Source of the DNA: Cyclina sinensis
Taxonomy: Eukaryota; Mollusca; Bivalvia; Venerida; Veneridae
Direction: 5' to 3'
DNA length: 64,000 bases
Assembly (NCBI GenBank): GCA_012932295.1
Contig: JAAONU010000020.1
Location: 1-64,000, forward strand
Below the pieces are notes generated by a model. That model had not been told where the DNA came from. It did no database searches and worked only from the letters and a program-made list of their open reading frames with translations. Below, piece after piece: positions 47,931 through 59,120 of the stretch (the first letter of the stretch is position 1; each line of letters opens with the position of its first letter). Made by a program: the position numbers and the translations under genes.

Positions 47931-50627
47931 AAGATGCGGATTTCGCATATGCCACACCGCCTTATCTAGATGAACAGATGTGCCAGGTGTTTAAAAGTTC
48001 TTCAATGCATGGAGAGGTTTGACCCCTTCCAGCCAACTCAGACGCTCACACGAACACACGTTTCTACACCAAACTTAAGTGCCAATTCTGACAATTATAT
48101 CGAGCTATCCGCAAGCGGGCTTAACAGTAAAATTACGAGATTCTGTATCGTAATTGTCCTCAGATCGGTTCTTATAATTATGAATATTCTACACATTTTC
48201 AGACCATTTTTTTAGGCCCCAATTAGGTTTACCTCGTTGTGCTGTTTTTTGAATCCTTTATTGTTTGGAAGTTCTATGATAAGTATAACAAGATCGTCTG
48301 TAATAACCAAAGAAAAAGTTAAATACTTTATTCAGTTCTTAAGCTCCTCTGATTAGTCTGAAAAATGCAATCTAAATGTTTTAAATTTTAGACCTCATGA
48401 ATTATAATTCGTAGCCTTTTTGTTTTACTTGTTCTCTTCATTAAGTTTCGTCGAATCTTCTTAACCTTTTGGTTTCATATTGTCGTGTATGTTTCACCTG
48501 ACCTCGCATTTATCATGTTTATCTTTTATACATTTCATCGCTTTGATGTATCCTTTAAGAATCTAACATTTAATATGTTTGCGAAGGTTTTCTACATGTC
48601 GAATAAAGTGCTTCAGCTTAATCACATTTACATTTGTCTAGTTATACCATTCAAAAAGAATATGTTCCTAAAAATTGTAACACGATTGATAATAACTCTT
48701 CACACAGAAAAATGTATGTGTGTCATGAAAATATTCTGATAAACTACAGAAGCATACCGCTCAATGACATTTTTTTTGTTTAAATATTTAAACATGTCGC
48801 ACCAAATTATTTGGCAAAAACTTCAATTTAAGAAATAATAAGTATTCAGGCGTGGTTTATCGTAGAATAAACCACGTTTTGAGTTCTTATGCGTAGGAAT
48901 ATATCACGAAGGCCGTAGGCCTGAGTGATATTTTGTTTCGCATTCGAACGAAAAATAAAATCTTACGATCGTAAAAACACATACGCCCCTGGGTTTGTCC
49001 GTTAAATTTTCCTCCCTCGATATATGTTAGAGTTAGCTTCCACATAATAAGTTGATCAATCCAATAAATGAACAAATAAACAACACACTTTTCATTAGTT
49101 GATTATTTCTTTTTTATATTTCGAACTAAAATTGCAATTTACTAATAGATTAAATGTTTAAACAAATAAAAGGTGTTCATGTTCTCAGATGGTAAAAATA
49201 GCATATGTAAAACGTCACAAGGTTGCTTACACGAAAGTCGGCATACGTGTGTGAATTTTAATGTAGATACAAGTTACATTTACATGGATTATTGACAGAA
49301 AACATTGCTCGGCAATTATTATTTCACGAATTGTGCCCATTCTAAGTAAATTGGCTTTTTGTGCCATTTTGCAGCCGAACTTTGTTGTTGTTGTACGCCG
49401 GTAATACTACGATTCATACGGTAATAATTACAAAACATCACGTGACTTTCTTTCATAAAAAAAATATACGTGGGGTGACGGCGGTTCACGGAACAGCCAA
49501 AAAAAACAACAAGCGCACGCGAGTGGTATACTGCAGAATAACACCGACTTTATTTCCTTCTTTGTATATATAGGCTATATTTAGATCGTGTTAGAATTTA
49601 ACATAAACACGAATGAATGCATCAGTTTATTACACCGTATTCGTTAAAATTATTACTTATACCACATGTGCACGCAGACGATAATAAATTTATGTGCTAA
49701 AAAATTTTACAAACTCAATTCTTCATCTTTGAATACGCACACCACCATTATACAAGACGTTGGGACTAATCGTTCACACAATTAATGAACTAATGTTTTA
49801 TCTGTACGTCCCTTTTGTACATGCACATTTATGTCAACATATTTGTAGTGACGATGAAAAGGCTACACAAATGAAATATCAGGAATAAGACCTTTATCAG
49901 AAAATGTTTAATGTTATTCGCCCCATAGAGCATATTAAAGGATTTCGTTTCTATTCAAATTCGTCAATATAAATACTAGTACTAAGTCATTTAACATCTG
50001 AACATGAGTTGAAAATTATAGTTGCCGTTTTACTTGTTCAGCAAAATAATGTACTTGGAAACAAACGACAAACAATACTCAGTCTGATACTGATATATAC
50101 TGATATATGTCAATAATGTAAACATATTATAAATAAAACAATGTTCTGATGTAAAGAATGGACTTGATTAAGTTAGGTGATTTTTTGTTTGCTCTCTTTA
50201 GAACTTTAGTAATTACAAACACGTGTACCTAATATTTGCAGATTTATTCTGGTATAACAAACTTGTGTTCATCATTTAAACCTTTCGGTATGCAAATACA
50301 ATATTTCTACGAACCATAAGAAAAAAGTTTCACATTTGTTACGAACTGGTGAAATTAGTTCCAAAAGAGTACGCATCACGTAAAAAAGGTGTTATCTTAA
50401 CCTTAAATGCATTGATAGACAATCATAATGATATAACAAGAAACACGCTCACTGGTTTTAAAAACATAGATTATATTTCTTGTCGAATTTTATAGTTTAC
50501 CTTTTTAATTTGCAGTTCTGTAACTGTAAAATACAGCTATCAGAAACATTTACTTTACATGGAAACAGTATTGTGTTGACATAGGAATAATATCATATGA
50601 AAACATATATATATGAAAATCACTTAC
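47931..50627. other. No recognisable gene
   Basis: AT-rich. A 10-bp hairpin, CGTGGTTTAT..ATAAACCACG, lies at about 48851-48875. Frames of 62-84 codons have no motif. Confidence 0.4.
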
Positions 50628-50636
50628 CCTTGCCCA
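50628..50636 (-). other. Candidate 9-nt microexon
   Basis: On the minus strand a strong acceptor (ttttctttttttcgtttcag) is followed by TGGGCAAGG and GTAAGTG. The length is a multiple of three and would join in phase 0 to the exon at 39210. The motif can arise by chance and no neighbouring exon supports it. Confidence 0.2.
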
Positions 50637-51309
50637 CTGAAACGAAAAAAAAGAAAATTAGTTGTCATATTCATTAATTTCCAATCACATCAAATACGAG
50701 GTAATTCATAAAACATGAACGTGCATCATACAGTATTATACACTATTGCTTATTAAGGTTGCGAGGTGTAATACAGTGTCTCCTGACTTATGATTACTCA
50801 ATTCCTTTCATTGGTTTTGATATCAGACTTTTTAACTGATTGCCGGGAATTCCATCCCCACTCGAGCAAAAAAACAAAAAAAAGCACCAAAAAAAAAAGC
50901 ACCAAAAAAAACCCAAAAACAAAACAGAGAGCAAACAAAAAATAAAAAAACAAAAAAACGAATATTCTGCTTTTGCTCTCTTGTTTTAAGTTCATTTTAA
51001 AAGTTTAACTTGAAATGGAATAATACAGGATTCCAAATTGAATTTGTTTCTTCATGTATTTCAATCTTCAGTCTATTTCAAGCTTTCAAGATCTAGATTA
51101 CGATGAACAAACAATGAATTGCAAAACGATTCAGTCCTTTCTTAAAACGACAGTATAAAACATGTTTCTGTACACCATTTTTACCAATATGTACAACTGC
51201 AAGAAGCATGGGTCGTATTTTAATACAAAACTTAGGGTATTGTGTTACGGTCTAGTGCACACCTTCCTATAATTGTATAAATACAACCTCTGACAGCTGC
51301 GTCAGGGAT
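50637..51309. other. No recognisable feature
   Basis: An A-rich imperfect tract lies at about 50868-50960. Confidence 0.4.
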
Positions 51310-51311
51310 TC

Positions 51312-51385
51312 GATTCATTGGCTCAGTGGTTAGAGTGTTGGCGTGTCACGCGAGGGTTCGAATTTCGCTCTGGGTTGCGTATTCT
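51312..51385 (+). mobile_element. tRNA-like SINE head or tRNA-bearing element fragment
   Basis: cattggctcagtggttagag is an excellent A box and ggttcgaatttcg a B box about 35 bp downstream. No acceptor-stem pairing or clear tail was found, so a functional tRNA is unlikely. Confidence 0.6.
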
Positions 51386-52586
51386 AAGATGCATTACATC
51401 TTTCTGTTACGGCCTTTCATGTCCGTAATAATTGTCACGGTCTGGACCTTGAGGGTAGCTACTAGTAGAGTGGTCTCTAAAATTTGGTCAAGTGGTGAAA
51501 AAAATCGGTTAGTTAAATGATCTTGAAGTGGTTTGCTACTTGATTTTCCCGATACATTTTCTGTGGACTGGTAAACTAGTGTCAAATTTGATTGGAGTGG
51601 AAAATCTACATTAACGAATTATTCATCATAAAGTTTATCCGTTTATTCAAAAAAAAATAAAAAGATGCCAAGGTGATATCAACGCCAGCAGAATTACATT
51701 ATTTTAGATCCAAAACCTTATAAAACATTAACACAGCTATAATATTTTGGCAAATAATTTTCAACCTGTCATTCTATTTCACAATTATACTGAAATTAGA
51801 AAGTCATAAAAGATAACCGTTGAATACGACCGACCTTCTATATTATCCAAACAAGGATTGCGCATAAGTGAAAAGCGTGACTCAATTGAACAGGCTGTTT
51901 AAAATTCAAATTTTAGCAAGTAAACGGTATAAAGAAATGTGAACTAATGTTAAAATATTTTTTTTTAAAAATGGACCGGAAATGCTTATCTCTAATAACA
52001 CAGTCGTGTACAACCTTAAAAAAACACTTCACTGTGGCAGATGGCAACTAGCAACTTCCGCTCAAAAAATAAAAACTCAACAGCGTTTTTCTTCCCAATA
52101 TGTGTTGAAAATGAGCATCAGTTGAAGTTTAAAGGTATATTTCTTAAAAACGGAACAAATGTACTTTTTAACCTCTATAAGTTCTGTAACTGAAATTACA
52201 TAAAATAAGTTTGGCAGTACTATTCGTCAGTAAAAAATAAAACCGCTAACCAGTCTTCCATAGCAACATGCAGGAAGCTGCATTTGATGGCTGCCTACAG
52301 TGTAAAGTATTGACAGGTTTACCTTTGTTAAAAACGGAAAAAATACTATAATTTAAACAAGGTTACTTGGCACAAAATGTATACATATATGTTCTTAAGG
52401 ATGCATTTTTTTCATTTGGTAAAATGACTAAAGCTATACAATTACTCATGGAACCTAAAAATGTAAATGAACATGTATCATGAGAGATAAACACTTCAAA
52501 AACTGTTATTATATAACAAGTGGAATGCCATTTGACAGTTGCTGCCATCTGCTGCTATTGCTTCACGTTTAAGTGACAACTACTGC
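51386..52586. other. No recognisable feature
   Basis: Sequence leading into the satellite region. The last ~50 bp (gctgccatctgctgctattg, cttcacgttta) already belong to the CTGCTA-type repeat that resumes after 57470. Confidence 0.4.
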
Positions 52587-52597
52587 TATTTCCTTTA
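52587..52597 (+). repeat. 11-bp direct repeat, left target-site duplication
   Basis: TATTTCCTTTA; an identical copy lies at 57460-57470. Confidence 0.75.
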
Positions 52598-52616
52598 TAA
52601 ACGTGAAGTTGGCACA

Positions 52617-54075
52617 TAGATCGCAGCTCTACATCTAGCTCTGCGATCTTATATCATTGCAGAGCTGGGTCGATGCTCTACATGTAGCTCTGCAATCTTA
52701 TATCATTGCAGATCTGGGTCGCAGCTATACATCCAGCTCTGCGATCTTATATCATTGCAGAGCTGGGTCGCAGCTCTACATCCAGCTCTGCAATTTTATA
52801 TCATTGCAGAGCTGGGTCGCAGCTCTACATCCAGCTCTGCAATCTTATATCATTGCAGAGCTGGGTCGCAGCTCTACATCCAGCTCTGCGATCTTATATC
52901 ATTGCAGAGCTGGGTAGCAGCTCTACATCCAGCTCTGCAATCTTATATAATTGCAGAGCTGGGTCGTAGATTTACATCTAGCTCTGCAAACTTATATCAT
53001 TGCAGAGCTGTCTCGTAGATCTACATCTAGCTCTGCAATCTTATATCATTGCAGAGCTGGGTCGCAGCTCTACATCCAGCTCTGCAATCTTATATCATTG
53101 CAGAGCTGGGTCGCAGCTCTACATCCAGCTCTGCGATCTTATATCATTGCAGAGCTGGGTCGCAGCTATACATCCAGCTCTGCAATCTTATATCATTGCA
53201 CAGCACGGTCGTAGATCTACATCTAGCTCTGCAATCTTATATCATTGCAGAGCTGGGTCGCAGCTCTACATCCAGCTCTGCAATCTTCTATAATTGCAGA
53301 GCTGGGTCGTAGATTTACATCTAGCTCTGCAAACTTATTTCATTGCAGAGCTGTCTCGTAGATCTACATCTAGCTCTGCAATCTTATATCATTGCAGAGC
53401 TGGGTCGCAGCTCTGCATCCAGCTCTGCAATCTTATATCATTGCAGACCTGGGTCGCAGCTCTACACCCAGATCTGCAATCTTATATCATTGCAGAGCTG
53501 GGTCGCAGCTCTACATCCAGCTCTGAAATCTTATATCATTGCAGAGCTGGGTTGCAGCTCTACATCCAGCTCTGCAATCTTATATCATTGCATAGCACGG
53601 TCGCAGCTCTACATGTAGCTCTGCAATCTTATATCATTGCAGAGCTGGGTCGCAGCTCTACATCCAGCTCTGCATTGTTATATCATTGCAGAGCTGGATC
53701 ATAGATCGACAACTAGCTCTGCATTATTATTATCATTGCAAAGCTGATTCCCAGCTCTTAATCTAGGCTATCGACATCTAAATTTGCAATCTATGATTAA
53801 TACAGATCTGGGTATAATATCTAAATATAGCACACTAATCTTGTATCTTTGCTCTAGGAGAACTGTGTCGTAGTTCGACATCTGGTTGCAATTTAACATA
53901 AGTGCAGAGGTTGATCGTTTATAGATATCTAGCTCTGTTATCTAACATAAGTGCAGAGCTGGGTCGTAGATCGACATCTAGGTCTGCAATCTTGTTTCAC
54001 TGCAGTGCTGGATCTCAGCTCTACATCTAGATCTGCAGTCTTTTTTTCATTGCAGTGCTGGGTCGTAGACAACGA
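52617..54075 (+). repeat. 49-bp satellite array, left arm
   Basis: About 29 units of gcagagctgggtcgcagctc plus tacatccagctctgcaatct plus tatatcatt. Each unit holds GCAGAGCTGG..CCAGCTCTGC, a 10-bp stem with a 15-nt loop. Variants with tcgtagatttacatctagct recur at 52951 and 53294 (343 bp, 7 units). Units degrade from about 53700 toward the loop. Reading frames are open in all three plus frames over long stretches. Confidence 0.95.
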
Positions 54076-55519
54076 GCTCTTCAAACGTTTGTTTTTACTT
54101 CTTTTTACATATTCATTATTCAGTTTCAATTAGGTCTGCAAAATTTTAATGGTATTTCAGTATATCTTCACTGTAGAGCGTTATCTTAATGACGTTTCAG
54201 ATGAGCATAGTTATTTGACCAAATAGATTTGTAATAGTGTTATTATTATACAGAAACAAAAACTGGAAGGATAGAACTTGTTTTAGTTTTGTCTACTTTT
54301 CATGTATAGTCATGTAGGTCTATTTACACTTTTGGCGGCTCTTGCAAAGAAATGTTTGATTTTCTCATATCTGCAAGGGGAACTTTGATCTTTTCCCTGC
54401 TTTCTTGCTACCTTGTCACTACGGTGGAAAAGAGGTTATACATGTTTAAAAGTAATGTATTCCGTATAAGAAAAACATAAACATTGGATTCGTTTTTTTA
54501 TCTCGATCCAAAGAAATGCGACGTAGTATATCGTAGTACATTTAACGAGCAACTGAGTCGTGTTGAAACGACATGCAAAGTCAAGTGCATTATTTTCAAG
54601 ATTACAATAAGATGAGAGACAGATGCGCTCAAGAAGGAATGCATTAAAACAAGAAGTATACACTAGCTATGGCTATGAATACAAAGTGCGTAAAAGATTA
54701 GTTTTGATGCAAGCATCAAAAGCGGCGCGCATATTTTTAAAGTATGGTTTAAATTCACCAAAAAATATTATAGTGTTTGTTTTTGATGCTATGAGCAAAA
54801 TTATTTACTGCTGGGTTGTAACATTTTTGACAGAATTCATGAACTGTTTGTTTTATTGGTTGTTTATGATTTTTCCTTTATATCTAACCAGCAAGTATCA
54901 ATTTCTCCACAAATGAATGACTTTCTCCACTGTCTCTAACATGAGTCTGAGACAGTGGTGAGAGACGAATGACCTTAAGGCAAAACGTTCGAGATCAATC
55001 GTCACAGAGAAATTTACACTCATTCCAGTGATCGAACCTTTGATTCTTAATACAGTACTGTACCAATTGAGCTCAGCAGGTGGGCATCTGTCTTAAAGGA
55101 AAATGTAAGAGATCCACGAACGTTTAACTATCAAATAAAGAAGGGTCACCAAATTACACTTCTCGTTGTTTACGGGATAAAATGGAAAACGAAATTTTAT
55201 CCATTTCGTAGCAAAACATAAAATAAATTAATTTTACTCAATCCAGTTGACAGATACAATGGTATAAAATACATCTGGGTGCTAGTAATTATAGACACAG
55301 AATAAGGTTTTCAGCATCGTGCCATCGTCCCATCGCATTTTCTGGTAACATAAGGGTCATGATCGGAACACCGTCACGGTAGGACTAGATAACATGCTTA
55401 GAAGTGAAAAAAAAATACTCTATAGTATTCACAATGTAACGACTTAGTGACGTAGTGAAAAGATATGTTTCTTTTATCTATATCTCTTCAAAAGAATCAT
55501 TGTGTTTGAATTTACACAG
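54076..55519. other. Loop of the foldback-like element
   Basis: About 1.45 kb. A 97-codon plus frame (54623-54916) has a hydrophobic C-terminal half but no recognisable family. A SINE lies within at 54915-55090. No transposase motif seen. Confidence 0.55.
54915..55090 (-). mobile_element. tRNA-derived SINE fragment
   Basis: On the minus strand: A box TGAGCTCAATTGGTAC, B box GGTTCGATCAC, then a body containing gaccttaaggc-complement text and a short gtctcagactcatgttagag inverted repeat. It lacks the AAAC tail of the copy at 16411. Confidence 0.65.
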
Positions 55520-57459
55520 ACAGAGCTGGATGTAGAGCTGCGACCCAGCTCTGCAATGATATAAGATTGCAGAGCTGGATGTAGAGCTGCGACCCAGCTC
55601 TGCAATGATATAAGATTGAAGAGCTGAATGTAGAGCTGCGACCCAGCTCTGCAGTGATATAAGATTGCAGAGCTGGATGTAGAGCTGCGACCCAGCTCTG
55701 CAATGATATAAGATTGCAGAGCTGGATGTAGAGCTGCGACCCAGCTCTGCAATGATATAAGATTGCAGAGCTAGATGTAGAGCTGCGACCCAGCTCTGCA
55801 ATTATAAGATTGCAGAGCTGGATGTAGAGCTGCGACCCAGCTCTGCATTGATATAAGATTGCAGAGCTAGATGTAGAGCTGCGACCCAGCTCTGCAATTA
55901 TAAGATTGCAGAGCTGGATGTAGAGCATCGACCCAGCTCTGCATTGATATAAGATTGCAGAGCTGGATGTAGAGCTGCAACCCAGCTCTGCAATCATATA
56001 AGATTGCAGAGCTGGATGTAGAGCTGCGACCCAGCTCTGCAATGATATAAGATTGCAGAGCTAGATGTAGAGCAGCGACCCAGCTCTGCAATTATAAGAT
56101 TGCAGAGCTGGATGTAGAGCTGCGACCCAGCTCTGCATTGATATAAGATTGCAGAGCTACATGTAGAGCTGCGACCCAGCTCTGCAATGATATAAGATTG
56201 CAGAGCTAGATGTAGAGCTGCGACCCAGCTCTGCAATTATAAGATTGCAGAGCTGGATGTAGAGCTGCGACCCAGCTCTGCATTGATATAAGATTGCAGA
56301 GCTGGATGTAGAGCTGCGACCCAGCTCTGCAATGATATAAGATTGCAGAGCTAGATGTAGAGCTGCGACCCAGCTCTGCAATGATATAAGATTGCAGAGC
56401 TAGATGTAGAGCTGCGACCCAGCTCTGCAATTATAAGATTGCAGAGCTGGATGTAGAGCTGCGACCCAGCTCTGCATTGATATAAGATTGCAGAGCTGGA
56501 TGTAGAGCTGCGACCCAGCTCTGCAATGATATAAGATTGCAGAGCTAGATGTAGAGCTGCGACCCAGCTCTGCAATTATAAGATTGCAGAGCTGGATGTA
56601 GAGCATCGACCCAGCTCTGCATTGATATAAGATTGCAGAGCTGGATGTAGAGCTGCAACCCAGCTCTGCAATGATATAAGATTGCAGAGCTGGATGTAGA
56701 GCTGCGACCCAGCTCTGCAATGATATAAGATTGCAGAGCTAGATGTAGAGCTGCGACCCAGCTCTGCAATTATAAGATTGCAGAGCTGGATGTAGAGCTG
56801 CGACCCAGCTCTGCATTGATATAAGATTGCAGAGCTACATGTAGAGCTGCGACCCAGCTCTGCAATGATATAAGATTGCAGAGCTAGATGTAGAGCTGCG
56901 ACCCAGCTCTGCAATTATAAGATTGCAGAGCTGGATGTAGAGCTGCGACCCAGCTCTGCATTGATATAAGATTGCAGAGCTGGATGTAGAGCTGCGACCC
57001 AGCTCTGCAATGATATAAGATTGCAGAGCTGGATGTAGAGCTGCGACCCAGCTCTGCAATGATATAAGATTGCAGAGCTAGATGTAAAGCTGCGACCCAG
57101 CTCTGCAATTATAAGATTGCAGAGCTGGATGTAGAGCTGCGACCCAGCTCTGCATTGATATAAGATTGCAGAGCTGGATGTAGAGCTGCGACCCAGCTCT
57201 GCAATGATATAAGATTGCAGAGCTGGATGTAGAGCTGCGACCCAGCTCTGCAATGATATTAGATCGCAGAGCTGGATGAAGAGCATCGACCCAGCTCTGC
57301 ATTGATATAAGATTGCAGAGCTGGATGTAGAGCTGCGACCCAGCTCTGCATTGATATAAGATTGCAGAGCTGGATGTAGAGCTGCGACTCAGCTCTGCAT
57401 TGATATAAGATTGCAGAACTGGATGTAGAGCTTCGATCTATGTGCCAACTTCACGTTCA
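55520..57459 (-). repeat. 49-bp satellite array, right arm, with higher-order repeats
   Basis: About 39 units in reverse orientation to the left arm. A 47-bp variant (caattataag instead of caatgatataag) occurs at 55801, 55898, 56091, 56236, 56430, 56575, 56769, 56914 and 57108. From 56091 the spacing alternates 145 and 194 bp, giving a 339-bp, 7-monomer period. Three further variants (gagcatcgac, gctacatgtag, gctgcaaccc) recur at 678-680 bp, twice that period. The apparent minus-strand proteins of 74-176 codons are products of the repeat. Confidence 0.95.
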
Positions 57460-57470
57460 TATTTCCTTTA
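57460..57470 (+). repeat. 11-bp direct repeat, right target-site duplication
   Basis: TATTTCCTTTA, identical to 52587-52597. Confidence 0.75.
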
Positions 57471-57832
57471 CATTAATTACATACAGCTACTACTACAAAC
57501 CCTTAGCGTTTAATAACTACCGGTACCGCCAACAACTGCTATTGCTTCACGTTTAGCTACTACCGCTTCATGTTTAGGAACTACCGCTTCATGTTTAGGA
57601 ACATCTGCTTTACCTCCTTTGTGTTGAGAAACTACTGCCATTGCAAACCCCTGCTTATGCTTCACGTTAAGTAAATACGGTTACTGCCAATTCCAGCTTA
57701 TATTTCTCGTGCAATAGATATTACCTATGCCAACTTCTGCAATTGTTTCACGTCAAATAACTACTGCTACTGCCATCTACTGCTAATAAGGTAACTACTG
57801 CAATTGCCAGCTTTTGTCTATGGTTTACGTTG
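57471..57832 (+). repeat. Degenerate CTACTGCTATTGCTTCACGTT repeat
   Basis: Irregular units of ctactgcnattgcttcacgtt leading into the regular 43-bp array. Confidence 0.8.
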
Positions 57833-59120
57833 AATAACTACTGCAACTGTCAAATATTGCTAATGGTTTACGTTAAATAACTACTGCAACTGTCAAATAC
57901 TGCTATTGGTTTACGTTAAATAACTACTGCAACTGTCAAATACTGCTAATGGTTTACGTTAAATAACTACTGCAACTGTCAAATACTGCTAATGGTTTAC
58001 GTTAAATAACTACTGCAACTGTTAAATACTGCTTATCGTTTACGTTAAATACCTACTGCGACTGTCAAATACTGCTAATGGTTACGTTAAATAACTACTG
58101 CCACTGTCAATTACTGCTAATGGTTTACGTTAAATAACTACTGCAACTGTCAAATGCTGTTAATGGTGTACGTTAAATAACTACTGCAACTGTCAATAAC
58201 TGCTAATGGTGTACGTTAAATAACTACTGCGACTGTCAATTATTGCTAATGGTGTACGTTAAATAACTACTGCAACTGTCAAATACTGCTAATGGTTTAC
58301 GTTAAATAACTACTGCGACTGTCAAATACTGCTAATGGTTTACGTTAAATAACTACTGCCACTGTCAATTACTGCTAATGGTTTACGTTAAATAACTACT
58401 GCAACTGTCAAATACTGCTAATGGTTTACGTTAAATAACTACTGCAACTGTCAAATACTGCTAATGGTTTACGTTAAATAACTACTGCAACTGTTAAATA
58501 CTGCTTATGGTTTACGTTAAATACCTACTGCGACTGTCAAATACTGCTAATGGTTACGTTAAATAACTACTGCAACTGTCAAATACTGCTAATGGTTTAC
58601 GTTAAATAACTACTGCCACTATCAATTACTGCTAATGGTGTACGTTAAATAACTACTGCAACTGTCAAATACTGCTAATGGTTTACGTTAAATACCTACT
58701 GCGACTGTCAAATACTGCTAATGGTTTACGTTAAATAACTACTGCGACTGTCAAATACTGCTAATGGTTTACGTTAAATAACTACTGCCACTGTCAATTA
58801 CTGCTAATGGTTTACGTTAAATAACTACTGCGACTGTCAAATACTGCTAATGGTTTACGTTAAATAACTACTGCAACTGTCAAATACTGCTAATGGTTTA
58901 CGTTAAATAACTACTGCAACTGTTAAATACTGCTTATGGTTTACTTTAAATACCTACTGCGACTGTCAAATACTGCTAATGGTTACGTTAAATAACTACT
59001 GCAACTGTCAAATACTGCTAATGGTTTACGTTAAATAACTACTGCAACTGTCAGATACTGCTAATGGTTTACGTTAAATAACTGCTGCAACTGTCAAATA
59101 CTGCTTATGGTTTACATTAA
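57833..59120 (+). repeat. 43-bp satellite array with higher-order pattern
   Basis: About 30 units of taaataactactgcaactgt plus caaatactgctaatggttta plus cgt. A variant pair (gttaaatactgctta followed by a 42-bp unit with ggttacg) recurs at 58021, 58493 and 58922, i.e. 472 and 429 bp, equal to 11 and 10 monomers less one base. Non-coding: stop codons in every unit. Confidence 0.95.

Larger units (their letters stand above)
52598..57459. mobile_element. Foldback-like element with arms of 49-bp satellite, 4.86 kb
   Basis: The left terminus TAAACGTGAAGTTGGCACAT and the right terminus, reverse-complemented as TGAACGTGAAGTTGGCACAT, match with one difference and continue through atagatcg into inverted arrays of the same 49-bp repeat (arms about 52598-54075 and 55520-57459). 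The ~1.45-kb loop has no recognisable transposase. Perfect 11-bp direct repeats TATTTCCTTTA flank the whole, and joining the flanks across one copy restores continuous CTACTG-type host repeat. Long inverted arms made of short tandem repeats are the hallmark of foldback elements. A 9-11 bp duplication is within the range known for Mutator-like elements, but the superfamily is inference. Confidence 0.82.

Noticed and set aside
52657..53704. Several overlapping plus-strand frames of 86-136 codons
   Set aside because: They are the 49-bp satellite read in its three open frames, not separate genes.
54623..54916. 97-codon frame in the foldback loop as a possible transposase
   Set aside because: Too short and lacks any DDE-type, zinc-finger or other recognisable motif.
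55474..57302. Many minus-strand frames of 74-176 codons with near-identical peptides
   Set aside because: Same satellite in inverted orientation; product of the monomer lacking stops.
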